A stretch of 64,000 bases of DNA from Actinomadura pelletieri DSM 43383 (GCF_003634705.1 NZ_RBWU01000002.1:496001-560000); one strand, 5' to 3'. Counted from the stretch's first letter, positions 1 through 9,077 are shown. Numbers and translations: made by a program. The notes: a model not told the origin generated them from the sequence alone.

Positions 1-314
1 TCCACAGGGAACTGGAGGAGTCGGCCGCGGCCTCCGGGATCCGCCGGGGACGGACGTTCATGTCGGTCGTCCTCCCCACCGTCCGCGGCGGCCTCGTCTA
101 CGCGTGGTTCTGGATCGCGCTGCTCACCGTCCGGGAGCTGACCATCACGGTGATCCTGTCCGGCGACGGCACGGACGTGATGTCGACGCGGATCTTCGGC
201 TACAGCTCCGCAGGCGAGACCGGGCTGTCCGCCGCCCTCGGGGTCATGCAGCTCGGCCTCATCGCGGTGTTGCTGGCCGCGTTCTACCGGGCGGCCCGCC
301 GCCAGTCCCTCTGA
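1..314 (+). CDS. ABC transporter permease, C-terminal part (5' truncated by window edge)
   Basis: Open from base 3 with no start in the window; only the last ~103 residues are visible. They begin with the cytoplasmic EAA-type loop that docks on the ATPase (ELEESAAASGIRRGRTF), followed by hydrophobic segments and a short basic tail ending RRQSL. This is the C-terminal end of a binding-protein-dependent ABC permease in the inner membrane. The ATPase gene starts 19 bp downstream, so they form one operon. The family of the neighbouring ATPase (Fe3+/spermidine/putrescine type with TOBE domain) suggests an iron, polyamine or phosphonate-type importer; the substrate cannot be decided from this fragment. 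Confidence 0.85.
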   Translation, partial: HRELEESAAASGIRRGRTFMSVVLPTVRGGLVYAWFWIALLTVRELTITVILSGDGTDVMSTRIFGYSSAGETGLSAALGVMQLGLIAVLLAAFYRAARRQSL

Positions 315-333
315 AGCACCCGGGAGTCTGAAC

Positions 334-1467
334 ATGATCGTGCTCGACGGCGTCTCGAAGTCCTTCGACCAGGGCCGCGGACGCGTCCCCGCGCTACGCG
401 GAGTGTCCCTTTCGGTCGGCAGCGGGGAGTTCTACGTCCTGCTCGGGGCGTCGGGCTGCGGCAAGACGACGACGCTGCGCATCGTCGCCGGGCTGGAGCG
501 TCCCGACGGCGGCGACGTGTGGATCGACGGCGACCAGGTCTTCGGCCGCGACGCCTGGATCGGCCCGGAGGAACGTCCGCAGGCGATGGTGTTCCAGTCG
601 TACGCGCTCTGGCCGCACATGACCATCCGGCAGAACATCGCCTTCCCGCTCCGCCGCGGCGTACGGCGCCTGCCGAAAGGCCAGGTGGCCGAGCGGGTCG
701 AGGAGATGCTGGAGCTCTTCCGGCTGACCGAGCAGGCCGACCGGAAGGTCACCCGGCTGTCCGGCGGCCAGCAGCAGCGCGTCGCGCTCGCCCGCGCGCT
801 CGCACTGCGCCCGAAGGTCCTGCTCATGGACGAACCGCTGTCCAACCTCGACGCCCGCCTGCGCATGGACCTGCGGATGGAGCTGAAGGACCTCGCCGCC
901 CGCACCGGCATCACCTGCCTGCTGGTCACGCACGACCAGGAGGAGGCGATGATGCTCGCGAGCCGGGTCGGAGTCATGGACGGCGGCAGGATCGTCCAGG
1001 AGGGCACACCGGACCAGCTCTACTCCGCCCCCGACTCGGAGTTCGTGGCCACCTTCCTCGACCGCATGAACCTCATCCGCCCCTGCGCGGTCACCGCCCG
1101 CACCCGCACGGACATCGAGGTCACCGCCGCCGGCGCGGCACTGCGAGTCGAGCACGGCGACCACGCGGTCGGCACGGAACTGACACTCGGCATCCGCCCG
1201 GACGACATCGTCATCCACCCCGACGCCTCCACCCCCGAGACCAACCTCGTGAACGGCCACCCCGTCGCCCACCACTACCTGGGAGGCCTCTTCCTCCACC
1301 AAGTGGACACCCCACTCGGCCTCTTGAGCGTCCGCTCCCGCATCACCCCCGACGACCTCGGAACCAACGGCGTCCGCCTACAACTCCCCGCCAACCGCCT
1401 CATCGCCATCCCCCCACCCGAGACCGCTGAAGACCCAGCAGACCAGGCCCGCACTCGCGCTGACTAA
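334..1467 (+). CDS. ABC transporter ATP-binding protein with TOBE domain (FbpC/PotA type)
   Basis: A 377-aa importer ATPase. Walker A is GASGCGKTT (about residue 37), the signature motif is LSGGQQQRVALARAL, Walker B is VLLMDEPLSNLDAR and the switch histidine lies in LVTHDQEEA. The ~130 residues after the nucleotide-binding domain form a TOBE-like regulatory region (GIRPDDIVIH). It energises import through the permease encoded immediately upstream. The start is ATG after a weak GGGAG. The FbpC/PotA/UgpC group is clear, the transported substrate is not. Confidence 0.93.
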   Translation: MIVLDGVSKSFDQGRGRVPALRGVSLSVGSGEFYVLLGASGCGKTTTLRIVAGLERPDGGDVWIDGDQVFGRDAWIGPEERPQAMVFQSYALWPHMTIRQNIAFPLRRGVRRLPKGQVAERVEEMLELFRLTEQADRKVTRLSGGQQQRVALARALALRPKVLLMDEPLSNLDARLRMDLRMELKDLAARTGITCLLVTHDQEEAMMLASRVGVMDGGRIVQEGTPDQLYSAPDSEFVATFLDRMNLIRPCAVTARTRTDIEVTAAGAALRVEHGDHAVGTELTLGIRPDDIVIHPDASTPETNLVNGHPVAHHYLGGLFLHQVDTPLGLLSVRSRITPDDLGTNGVRLQLPANRLIAIPPPETAEDPADQARTRAD

Positions 1468-2099
1468 AGCGATCGGAGCCGGACCACCCGAACTGACCGA
1501 CCGTCCACCGCCGGTCCGGCTGCGGTCCGGCGCGCCGCAGTGGGTGAGGATCGCCGTGTCGCCCTGCCGACCTGCGCCCGAACGGAGCCGAACTCCTCTG
1601 AATCACCGACGTGTACGGGTCCATGACAGCCGGATTCCTGTTGTGAGGATCCGCGCTCTACCTGCTGGTGGAGTTCCTGATGCTGACGGCCGCGGAGGCG
1701 CGAAGCCCGACGCTGCTCATGGGTTCACGCTCCATGTTCGATATCACCGCAGGGACGTTCTAAGCCGCCCGTAGACAACCCCATAACGCCAGGTAGGTCA
1801 TGAGCACGGATGCAAGGATCGGAATGCGTTCTTGCCGGCGACCTTCACCCCGTCGACGTGGGCAAAACAGATTGAGCACACTCTCCACTGATCCACCTCG
1901 CTGACGGTGCACGACTCCGCCTCCACCACCACGAGTCAGGTGGCGCGCATGTCTGTGACCAGGGAGATTTCGGGCTACCTATGTGTCACTCCGGCGGCAT
2001 TGGCGTTGTGTAATTGCATGAATACTCTCCGTATTTGAGGTTGGGGTGTAGGGCTCCGATCGCAATGCGGCCCGCGTGGCTATGGAGGGGGAGGCGCCG
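1468..2099. other. 630-bp intergenic region with possible gene remnants
   Basis: No convincing intact gene. Two weak protein-like stretches are visible. On the plus strand at about 1653-1763 a frame reads ALYLLVEFLMLTAAEARSP and ends at TAA, but an in-frame TGA at 1644 separates it from an upstream ATG (1623), so it may be a decayed gene. On the minus strand 1798-1932 a GTG-started 44-codon frame contains VCSICFAHVDGVKVAGKNAF. Neither has a ribosome binding site I trust. The last ~60 bp before 2100 carry the leader of the next gene. Confidence 0.35.
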
Positions 2100-2699
2100 A
2101 TGGCGAGGAACGTGCGGAAGGTCGCGCTGGGGTGGGCGGGAGTCGTGATGGTCGCCGTGGGGCTGTGCGCCGTCGTGGTGGCGCCGGCGAGCGCGGTGGC
2201 CGTCGCGTCGGAACGTCACTGTGTGGTGTCCGTGGCCGATCGTGAGATGCGGTGTTTCGCCGGTTTTCGGGAGGCGCTCGCCGTAGCCACCGCCGGGCGG
2301 ATCGCCGATGCTCCCGATGATGCCGCTGCCGCAGCGGCTGATCGTGTGCTCGAGCGTCGCATCAATGCGTTGGCCGCCGGGCGGCGCGACGGTGCTCTCA
2401 TGGAGGGGTACGTCCTGTCGATCGAGTACCAGCACGAGAACTTCGGCGGCTCCTCGATCATCTTCACGGGATACAGGGGATGCGACGGGATCGACGACGG
2501 CATCGTCGAGTTCGAATACGCCGATCTGGCTCCGATCGGGTGGAACGACACGATCTCCTCGTTCAGGACGTACAGCGACTGCCGGGTAAGGCACTTCGAG
2601 CACCCGCACTTCGTCACCCCGCGGACCGTGTTCCAGACGACTCTCAGCTACATCGGCAGCCTGATGAACGACAGGGCCTCGTCCCTCCAATGGACCTGA
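2100..2699 (+). CDS. secreted protein with beta/gamma-crystallin-like (peptidase inhibitor I36-type) C-terminal domain
   Basis: About 199 aa. The chosen ATG follows GGAGGGGGAGG with a short spacer; a GTG 24 bp upstream is also in frame but lies before this site. The N-terminus is a classic Sec signal: ARNVRK, a hydrophobic core with VVMVAVGLCAVVV, then APASA. The mature part has four to five cysteines and a C-terminal half with the aromatic/glycine pattern of a Greek-key crystallin unit (EYQHENFGGSSIIFTGY ... WNDTISSFRTYSDC). It is therefore probably an extracellular disulfide-stabilised protein. Such domains bind calcium or inhibit proteases in other proteins; the role here is unknown. Confidence 0.75.
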   Translation: MARNVRKVALGWAGVVMVAVGLCAVVVAPASAVAVASERHCVVSVADREMRCFAGFREALAVATAGRIADAPDDAAAAAADRVLERRINALAAGRRDGALMEGYVLSIEYQHENFGGSSIIFTGYRGCDGIDDGIVEFEYADLAPIGWNDTISSFRTYSDCRVRHFEHPHFVTPRTVFQTTLSYIGSLMNDRASSLQWT

Positions 2700-2970
2700 C
2701 CGGACGCGATCGCGTGCACGCACGTTGACGCCTCGTCATCGTGGGGCTGCGCAGAGGTGCGTTGGAGGATTTGGAGTTCTTCGTGGGCGGCGGGGTGGTG
2801 GACGTCGAACCCCATCGAATCCGGAGGCGTCTACCCCCCTCCCCGAAGCCCAACGCGACCGCTTCGAGTACTGCCGCCTATCTGCGACCGGTGGCGGGCA
2901 GGCGAATCCGGTAGTCGCCGGTCGCCCCGGGCAGGGCGAGGCCGAGGTGGCCGTCCGGACGACATGGACT

Positions 2971-4962
2971 TCAGATGATGTTGGCTTCGGATAGCCAGCG
3001 CCAGAGTTGGTCTTGGTGGACGACCGTGACGCCGAGTTTTTCGGCCTTGTTGGTCTTGGCGGCGCCGACATTGTCGCCCGCGAGGAGGTAGTCGGTGTTG
3101 GCCGAGACCGAGGAGGCGGTTGTCGCCGCTGCCTGTTCGACCAGGCGGGTGACGTCCGGGCGGCTGATCTTGGCGCCCGAGCGTGGATCGGTGAAGGCGC
3201 CGGTGATCACTACCGAGCTGCCCTTCAGGGGGGAGTCGCCCGCGGCCGCCGTGTCGACCGGACGGTCCTCGTCCAGGACGTCGAGGTTCACGCCGCGTTC
3301 GCGAAGGGCCGCGATCTCCTGTTGGACCTCTGGGCGGGTGAAGAAGGCCGCGATGCTCTCGGCGGCCTTCGGGCCGATGTCGCGGATCGCCACCAAGTCG
3401 TCGACAGTCGCCGCCGCGACGTCCTCGATGCGTTCGTAGCCGGCGAGGCACAGGCGTTTGGCCGTGCCTTCGGAGGCCATCGGGATCGCCAAGCCGATCA
3501 GTGCCCGGCGCAGTCCCATGTTCTTGGAGGACGCGATCGAGTCGACCATGTTCTTGGCGCTGACCTCGCCCATCCGTTCGTAGTCGAGCAGCTGGTCGGT
3601 CGTGAGGTCGTAGAAGTCGCTGCGGCGTTTCAGTACGCCGTCCTCGGCGAGCTTCTCGGTCCAGGTGTTGCCGACGCCCTCCATGTCGGCCGCCGGGCGT
3701 GACGCCCAGTGCATCAACCGGCGCGTCGCCTGCGCCGGGCACTGCAGGTTCAGGCACCAGCGCTCCTCGCCCGTGCCGCGGACCTCCAGTTCGGAACCGC
3801 ACGACGGACAGTGCGTCGGCGGGACGATCTCGACCTCGGTCCCGTCGCGCCGCTCGGGCAGCGAGCGACCCGCGAACGGGATCACATCGCCGCGGCGCAC
3901 GACCGCGACCGTGTCACCGATCCGCAGGTCGCGCTCCCGGATCAGCCGGGGGTTGTGCAGGGTGATGTTCTCCACCGTCACACCGCCGACGAACACCGGC
4001 GCGACCTTCGCGCGCGGTGGAACGCGGCCGATCTTGCCGACCGGCCACTCCACCGACAGCAGCGTCGTCAGCTTCTCCTCCGGCGGATACTTGAACGCGA
4101 TGGCCCCGCGCGGCTCGGCGCTGTTGAAGCCCGCCGCGTCGAAAGCCGCGGGTTCGTGCAGCCGGACGACCGCGCCGTCGATCTCGTAGTCGAGCCCGTC
4201 ACGGCGGCCGCCGATCTCGGCGATCGCGTCCATCACCTCGTCGGCGGTGGCGCACACGTACTGGGCGACCGGCTCGAAACCCGCCGGGATCTCCACGGCG
4301 GCGCCGTCGCGGTCGGCGCCGAACGCGAAGAACCGCAGCAGGCGCTTGGCCTGCGCGGCGGCCTCGGGGTCCTTCAGGACGAGCGTCCCGGCGGCGCCTG
4401 AGCGGGGGTTGGTCAGCGTCTTGTCCGGGTGCGCCTCGTTGTAGGCGGACCACACCGAACGCAGCATCACCGCCTCGCCGCGGACCTCGACGCGTCCAGG
4501 CGCGTCGATCGTGGTCGGCAGGCCCGGGATCACGTGCCGGACCTTCTCGGTGACCAGTTCACCGACCGCGCCGGTGCCGCGGGTGGCGACGTAGTCGAGC
4601 CTTCCGTCGGTGTAGACGATGCTGAGCGACAGCCCGTCGAGCTTCTCCGACACCCGGAAGACCTGGCCGCCGAAACGGTCACAGAAGGTGCGGATCTGCT
4701 CGTCGGTCGTCGCCTTCGCCAGCGACAGCATCGGACGCGCGTGGCGGACGGTCGGGCCGGTGAGTTCCGCCGGCGCGTTGACCTTGCCGAGCGGGCTGTC
4801 GCCGGGTTCCAGCTCCGGATGCTCCGCGACGAGCGCCGCCAGCTCGTCCTTCAGGGCGTCGAAATCCGCGTCCGGGACGGGACTCTCACCCTTGCCGTAG
4901 TAGAGGTCGTTCAGCCGTTTGACCTCGGCGACCAGCTCCGCGATGCGCTCTTTCACGTCCAC
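2971..4962 (-). CDS. ligA: NAD+-dependent DNA ligase (LigA type)
   Basis: About 663 aa from GTG 4962; in-frame alternatives are GTG 4956 and TTG 5013. All LigA parts are visible in order: the Ia NAD-binding region (LYYGKG ... DADFDAL), the nucleotidyltransferase domain with catalytic lysine in EKLDG, the OB fold, a Cys4 zinc finger (CPSCGSELEV ... CLNLQCPAQ), helix-hairpin-helix repeats (IRDIGPKAAESIA) and a C-terminal BRCT domain (VVITGAFTDPRSG). It seals nicks in duplex DNA using NAD+. The sequence looks divergent for an actinobacterial housekeeping LigA, so it may be a second copy. Divergent from the regulator at 5109. The minus-strand TTTAAT about 8 nt before GTG 4962 could be a -10 box for a leaderless transcript. 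Confidence 0.93.
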   Translation of the reverse strand: MDVKERIAELVAEVKRLNDLYYGKGESPVPDADFDALKDELAALVAEHPELEPGDSPLGKVNAPAELTGPTVRHARPMLSLAKATTDEQIRTFCDRFGGQVFRVSEKLDGLSLSIVYTDGRLDYVATRGTGAVGELVTEKVRHVIPGLPTTIDAPGRVEVRGEAVMLRSVWSAYNEAHPDKTLTNPRSGAAGTLVLKDPEAAAQAKRLLRFFAFGADRDGAAVEIPAGFEPVAQYVCATADEVMDAIAEIGGRRDGLDYEIDGAVVRLHEPAAFDAAGFNSAEPRGAIAFKYPPEEKLTTLLSVEWPVGKIGRVPPRAKVAPVFVGGVTVENITLHNPRLIRERDLRIGDTVAVVRRGDVIPFAGRSLPERRDGTEVEIVPPTHCPSCGSELEVRGTGEERWCLNLQCPAQATRRLMHWASRPAADMEGVGNTWTEKLAEDGVLKRRSDFYDLTTDQLLDYERMGEVSAKNMVDSIASSKNMGLRRALIGLAIPMASEGTAKRLCLAGYERIEDVAAATVDDLVAIRDIGPKAAESIAAFFTRPEVQQEIAALRERGVNLDVLDEDRPVDTAAAGDSPLKGSSVVITGAFTDPRSGAKISRPDVTRLVEQAAATTASSVSANTDYLLAGDNVGAAKTNKAEKLGVTVVHQDQLWRWLSEANII

Positions 4963-5108
4963 GTCTCGATTAAACGCGATGCCACCGACAACCAGACCGT
5001 CCACGGAGTTCAACCTGCGGGAAGGCTGGGGTACTATGCTGACTGCTGTAGTTCGTTACCTGAAAAGCTGTTCGGTTGAACGGATGGCACCCCCTGGAGG
5101 TGACGCAT

Positions 5109-5438
5109 GTGGATACCCCTGCTGGCAAGGGCTGGACCTTCCTCACCAACCACGCCCGGGTCCTGATCGCGATCACCCGTGATCCGGAGCTTCGCATCCG
5201 TGACATCTCCGATGGCATCGGCATCACGGAGCGCGCCGCCCAGCTGATCGTCAATGATCTGGTCGAGGCGGGGTACCTGGTTCGGCATCGCGTCGGCCGC
5301 CGCAACACCTACACGATCGACTCCGGCCGACCGTTCCGGCACCCCACCGAAGCCGACCAGCGCATCGACGCGCTTCTCGGCCTGTTCACCCGGCACGACG
5401 AAGCGCCGTCGGGCGCACGACGCCCTGCCAGCCCGTAG
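5109..5438 (+). CDS. winged-helix transcriptional regulator (MarR/ArsR-like)
   Basis: 109 aa from GTG 5109, which sits 8 nt after CTGGAGG. The body is a single winged helix: ITRDPELRIRDISDGIGIT as helices 1-2, ERAAQLIVNDLVEAGYLVRHR as the recognition helix, and GRRNTYTID as the wing. The C-terminal tail is short and hydrophilic. It ends 17 bp before a STAS-domain gene, a pairing common in actinomycete anti-sigma circuits, which suggests one operon. DNA binding is supported by the fold; ligand and targets are not visible. Confidence 0.85.
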   Translation: MDTPAGKGWTFLTNHARVLIAITRDPELRIRDISDGIGITERAAQLIVNDLVEAGYLVRHRVGRRNTYTIDSGRPFRHPTEADQRIDALLGLFTRHDEAPSGARRPASP

Positions 5439-5455
5439 ACCTCAGGTAGCCTCTC

Positions 5456-5845
5456 GTGAAAGCTGAGCCCTCCCTCACTGTCCAGGCGTCGGACCTGGCC
5501 GGCTATGCCCTGGTGGCCGTGTCCGGGTCGATCGACGCCCACACCCATCCCCTGCTGGCCGAGCAGCTGGAGCAGGCGGTCACCGCGACCCGCCTAGCGG
5601 TGATCGTGGACATGACCGATGTGCGCTTCTGCGACTCCAGCGGCCTGAACACCTTCGCCCGCGCGTATCTCCGTGCCGACGCACGCGGCGTCAGCCTGGT
5701 CGCCGCCGGACTACAGGACCGTGTCCACCGGGTCTTCACCATCACCGGTCTGGACTACGGCGTCCACCTGCAGCCCGACGTGGAGACCGCCGTGCGGTGG
5801 CTCGAGAACGGCACCGGGGACCGTCTGCCCGAACGATCCCCATGA
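5456..5845 (+). CDS. STAS-domain anti-sigma factor antagonist
   Basis: 129 aa from a GTG start. The STAS fold is clear: ALVAVSGSIDAHTHPLLAEQL (strand and helix), LAVIVDMTDVRFCDSSGLN, and GVSLVAAGLQDRVHRVFTITGL. The serine in CDSSGLN is the site phosphorylated by an anti-sigma kinase in SpoIIAA/RsbV homologues; dephosphorylated protein binds the anti-sigma factor and frees the sigma factor. No kinase gene lies next to it, so its partner is probably elsewhere. Likely in one transcription unit with the winged-helix gene immediately upstream. Confidence 0.9.
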   Translation: MKAEPSLTVQASDLAGYALVAVSGSIDAHTHPLLAEQLEQAVTATRLAVIVDMTDVRFCDSSGLNTFARAYLRADARGVSLVAAGLQDRVHRVFTITGLDYGVHLQPDVETAVRWLENGTGDRLPERSP

Positions 5846-5860
5846 CGTTGTGTCAATTAC

Positions 5861-6310
5861 AGGCTCGGCCCACTGTGCTCGCCTTACGGCTCGCTACGTG
5901 ACCGTTCCTGAGGCGAACGCGACATCACATCGCGATCCGCCCGGCTCCGCTGGCCTTCGGCGTTGCTGGTCGGGTGGGTTACGCGTTCGCGTGTGGGCTG
6001 GGGTTGCTGTGTTGGTTGCGGGGCCCGGCCCATTGCGCTCGCCTTGCGGTTCGTTGCTCGGGCGAGCGCGGGAACGCTTTGTGATCCGCCCGGTGCCGCT
6101 GGCCTTCGGTGTTGCTGTGCCGGGGGGCTACGTGTTCGCGTGTGGGCTGAGGTCGCTGTGTCTTTTGCAGGCTCGGCGCACTTCGCTCGCCTTGCGGCTC
6201 GCTGCGTGGCCGGCCTGGGGCGAACGCGGCATCGCTTGGTGATCCGCCCGGCTGCGCTCGCCTTTGGCGTTGCTGGCCGGGTGGGTTGCGCGTTGGCGTG
6301 CGGGCTGAGG
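5861..6310. repeat. three imperfect tandem copies of a ~150-160 bp unit, apparently non-coding
   Basis: Copies begin at about 5862, 6023 and 6170. Each starts with a GG(C/T)(C/T)CGGC(C/G)CA...CTCGCCTT block, contains GATCCGCCCGG...GCTGGCCTTCGG(C/T)GTTGCTG in the middle and ends with TTCGCGTGTGGGCTG(A/G)GG. Spacing is 161 then 147 bp. All frames through it are either interrupted or low-complexity, and I see no ribosome binding sites, so it looks non-coding. It lies between the STAS gene and ppx. Confidence 0.65.
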
Positions 6311-6330
6311 CCACGACCCTCGTGTCCGCT

Positions 6331-6690
6331 TCTTGTTGCCGGATTGGGTGAGTTGGACGTGTTCGAGTGGCGTCGAGCGCCTGTCTGAGGGTTCACGTTG
6401 CGGCCGGGGCGCTGGGCGAGGTCGGTGCGCTGCATGGACTGTTTCGTATGCCGCTTCGTGTTGCCCGTTGGGTGGTGGTGCGCGGCTGAAGTGGGCCTTC
6501 GTGTTTGCTTTTGGATGTCGGTTCGGGTGAGGCGGGCGTGTTCGAGTGCTTGCCTGAGGGGGCGCGTTGCGGTCGGGCGTTGGTGAGGTCGGTGCACTTT
6601 GCAGGCTGTTTCGTATGCCCGCTTCCTGTTGGCCGGTTGGGCGCCGGTGTGTGGCTGGAGGTTGCTCGGAGGCGCGGTCGGGCGGGGGTG
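6331..6690. repeat. two imperfect tandem copies of a second ~180 bp unit
   Basis: Unit A starts near 6332 and unit B near 6509. Shared landmarks are GGGTGAG...GTGTTCGAGTG (6359 and 6538, 179 bp apart), CCTG(T/-)CTGAGGG, GTTGCGG(C/T)CGGG, GAGGTCGGTGC(G/A)CT and CTGTTTCGTATGCC(C)GCTTC. It follows the first repeat family directly and ends about 50 bp before the ppx start codon. No coding potential that I trust. Confidence 0.6.
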
Positions 6691-6741
6691 TTTCGCTGTC
6701 GGGTCGTTAATAAAGCGGTGTTGGGCGGGTAAAGCGTCGCC

Positions 6742-7782
6742 ATGCGGATCGGTGTGTTGGACGTGGGGTCGAACTCGGCCCATCTGAAGGTCGTGGATCT
6801 GATCGCGGGCGGGGCGCCGCGGCCCGTCGCGGCGGTCAAGCGCCCGACTCGGCTGGCCGAGGCGATCGACGCCGACGGTGTGGTCGGGGAGGACGCGGTG
6901 TGCCGTCTGGTCGGGTCGGTCGGTGAGGCGGTGCGGGCGGCGGCCGCGTACGGGGCCGAGGAGCTGATCGCGTTCGCGACATCGGCGGTGCGGGACGCGG
7001 CCAACCAGCAGCAGATCGTGGCGCAGGTCGACGCGGTGACCGGGGTCCGGCTCGGTTTCCTGTCCGGACGGGACGAGGCGCGGCTGACGTTCCTGGCCGC
7101 CCGTGCCTGGTACGGCTGGTCGGCCGGACGGCTGCTGCTGGCCGACATCGGCGGCGGGTCACTGGAGATCGCGCATGGCGCGGGGCAGGAACCGGCGCTG
7201 GCGGTGTCGCTGCCGCTGGGCGCGGGTCGGCTGACCCGCGCGCACCTGCCGGGCGACCCGCCCGCCCGCAAGGACGTGCACCGGCTCCGCGGCCATGTGT
7301 ACGAGCGGCTCGCCGAGGTCGGCGCGCAGGTCAAGGAGGACCTGAAGGGCCGGTCTTCGGTGCGGCCGGTGGCGACGTCCAAGACCTTCACCCAGCTGGC
7401 CCGCCTGACCGGGGCGCCCAAACGTAAGGCCGGGCCGTACGCGCGGCGGCAGTTGAAGCTGGCGCGGCTCCGCGAGCAGATCCCCGTCCTGGCCGACCGG
7501 TGCGCCGAACACCGGGCGCAGCTGCGCGGCGTGTCACGGCCCCGGGCGCCGCAGATCCTGGCCGGTGCGATCGTCGCCGAGGCGCTCATGACCACGTTGG
7601 GGCTCGACCGAGTCGACATCTGCCCGTGGGCCATCCGCGAGGGCCTGATGATCCGGCGGCTCCAGGCGATGACCGACCCCGCGGCCGCCGACGAGGAGAC
7701 CGCGTACCTCACCCAGGCCGTGCCGGCGTTTCCCGCGCCGGGCCGGCCGTCTCTTCGGCCGGTGCCCTCGCTCAGTGCCTGA
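6742..7782 (+). CDS. Ppx/GppA family exopolyphosphatase / guanosine pentaphosphatase
   Basis: 346 aa. The N-terminus MRIGVLDVGSNSAHLKVVD is the phosphate-1 motif of the ASKHA fold, and LLLADIGGGSLEIA is the phosphate-2 motif. Family members split polyphosphate or convert pppGpp to ppGpp in the cytoplasm. The length fits the short, single-lobe-pair actinobacterial Ppx forms (~310-350 aa). It lies downstream of the repeat block and converges on the 7795-10086 operon. The start is ATG after GGGCGGGTAAAGCG, a weak ribosome site. Confidence 0.93.
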   Translation: MRIGVLDVGSNSAHLKVVDLIAGGAPRPVAAVKRPTRLAEAIDADGVVGEDAVCRLVGSVGEAVRAAAAYGAEELIAFATSAVRDAANQQQIVAQVDAVTGVRLGFLSGRDEARLTFLAARAWYGWSAGRLLLADIGGGSLEIAHGAGQEPALAVSLPLGAGRLTRAHLPGDPPARKDVHRLRGHVYERLAEVGAQVKEDLKGRSSVRPVATSKTFTQLARLTGAPKRKAGPYARRQLKLARLREQIPVLADRCAEHRAQLRGVSRPRAPQILAGAIVAEALMTTLGLDRVDICPWAIREGLMIRRLQAMTDPAAADEETAYLTQAVPAFPAPGRPSLRPVPSLSA

Positions 7783-7794
7783 GACCGTCCGGCG

Positions 7795-8061
7795 TCACTG
7801 TGCTTCGCGACGGAGCCTTGCTGCGATGGCATAGTCGATCTGGACGTCGCGGTAGACGGTGCCTTCCTTCACGTTGTCCGGCAGGTTGGTGCGGTCGCTC
7901 CCGGACGTGGACTCGTCGTCGGTGTCCCCGGTGAACTCCACGGAGGTGCCCGACGCCACGTCGAAGCGGATCTCGTCGGCCTTCACCCGGGCGGTGAAGA
8001 GAATGTCCGCCGTGCGCCGGAGTTCGGCGTCGGGACGCTTCCCCCGGTCGCGATCGCTCAT
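7795..8061 (-). CDS. small conserved protein, third gene of SRPBCC/repeat-protein operon
   Basis: 88 aa, no recognised domain. Charged N-terminus (MSDRDRGKRPDAELRR), an internal VKADEIRFDVASGTSVEF stretch, and a C-terminal EGTVYRDVQIDYAIAARLRREAQ. Its ATG overlaps the stop of the upstream gene by 4 bp (ATGA at 8058-8061), so it is translationally coupled to the 11-residue-repeat protein. I do not know its function; the operon context resembles gas-vesicle accessory loci of actinomycetes. Confidence 0.7.
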   Translation of the reverse strand: MSDRDRGKRPDAELRRTADILFTARVKADEIRFDVASGTSVEFTGDTDDESTSGSDRTNLPDNVKEGTVYRDVQIDYAIAARLRREAQ

Positions 8062-9077
8062 TTCGAAACCGATCGCTGAGAGAACGTCCGGAGCAGTGCC
8101 TGTCCCAAGTCGCGCACGGACGCCCCGGTCTCGTGGAGAGCGGCCTTGAGGGCCGTGATGTCCTCGTCGCCGTTGGATGTTCCGGTGTCTTCCGGCTCCT
8201 GGTCAGCGTCGGGTGCCTCGTCGTCCTTGGTCGTGGTGCCGGTCGCGTCCTCGGCGGCCTGGCCCGTGTCGGGTTCGGCGGTCGCCTCTGCTGCTTCGCT
8301 CACACCTTCAGCGGCGTCGCCGCCGACGTTCCGAACGGTGTCGCCCGCGCCTTCTCCGACGTTCTCGGCTGCTTGGCCCGTGCCCGCTCCGACGTCTCCG
8401 GCTGCCTGTTCAGCGCCCTTCCCGACGTTCTCGGCCGCCTGTCCGGTGCCCTTGCCGACGTCCTTGGTCGCTTGGGCGGTGCCCTCTCCGACGTCTTCGA
8501 CGGCTTGGCCGGTGCCTTCTCCGACCTCCTCGACGGCCTGGCCCGTGCCCGTCCCGACTTCCTCGACGGCTTGGCCGGTGCCTTCTCCGACGTCTTCGAC
8601 GGCGCTTCTCGCGCCCCGGCCGACTTCGCCCACCGCGGTGCGGGTTCCGGCGCCCAGGTCACGTGCCGCCGCCTCCACGCCGCGTCCGACATGCCGGAGG
8701 AGGTCGGGGTTGCGGTCGAGGGTCGTCAGGACGCGGTTCACGATCACGGCGACGTTGTCGAGCCGGACCTCCAGTTGCGCCTGCGCCTCGACGCCCTTGA
8801 TCTCCAGCTTGACGTTGCCGAGGAACACGTCCGCGCCGACGTTCAGCCTGAGCAGGTCGAGGACCGCGGCGGCGAGCGAGACGTGCGCCTCCAGGTCCCG
8901 GACCTCGATGGAGATCTCCTCCACCTTGAGCTGCGGAACGTCGAGATAGACGTCCGGGCCTTCGCCGGAGCGCGGTCGTTCGTCGGCCTTCAGGGTCGTG
9001 CCGGAGAGGTTCTCGTCATCCCCGGCCCCGTTCCGCTGCTCTTCCGGGTCCGTGTTGCCGGACGTGCTGTCGCCCAT
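8058..9077 (-). CDS. protein with N-terminal conserved beta-rich domain and eleven 11-residue repeats
   Basis: 339 aa from ATG 9077, preceded by GGGGGA. Residues ~40-125 form a conserved segment (LDVPQLKVEEISIEV ... LGNVKLEIKGVEAQAQLEVRLDNV). From residue 130 to ~250 there are eleven consecutive units of pattern VG-x-G-(T/A)-x-QA-(V/A)-E-(E/D/N). An 11-residue period gives an amphipathic alpha-helix of the LEA/apolipoprotein/synuclein kind. The tail is acidic, then basic. No signal peptide or membrane segment. Encoded between an SRPBCC protein and a small coupled protein; similar proteins accompany gas-vesicle genes, so a surface- or shell-associated role is possible but unproven. Confidence 0.8.
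   Translation of the reverse strand: MGDSTSGNTDPEEQRNGAGDDENLSGTTLKADERPRSGEGPDVYLDVPQLKVEEISIEVRDLEAHVSLAAAVLDLLRLNVGADVFLGNVKLEIKGVEAQAQLEVRLDNVAVIVNRVLTTLDRNPDLLRHVGRGVEAAARDLGAGTRTAVGEVGRGARSAVEDVGEGTGQAVEEVGTGTGQAVEEVGEGTGQAVEDVGEGTAQATKDVGKGTGQAAENVGKGAEQAAGDVGAGTGQAAENVGEGAGDTVRNVGGDAAEGVSEAAEATAEPDTGQAAEDATGTTTKDDEAPDADQEPEDTGTSNGDEDITALKAALHETGASVRDLGQALLRTFSQRSVSK
8328..8690 (-). repeat. eleven tandem 33-bp units inside the 11-residue-repeat gene
   Basis: Codes for units such as VGEGTGQAVEE, VGTGTGQAVEE and VGEGTGQAVED. Neighbouring units in the middle of the array are nearly identical at DNA level, so the copy number is likely to vary between strains by slippage or recombination. 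Confidence 0.85.

Noticed and set aside
1798..1932. Minus-strand 44-codon gene with CxxC-like segment
   Set aside because: No ribosome site or recognisable family; noted only in the intergenic entry.
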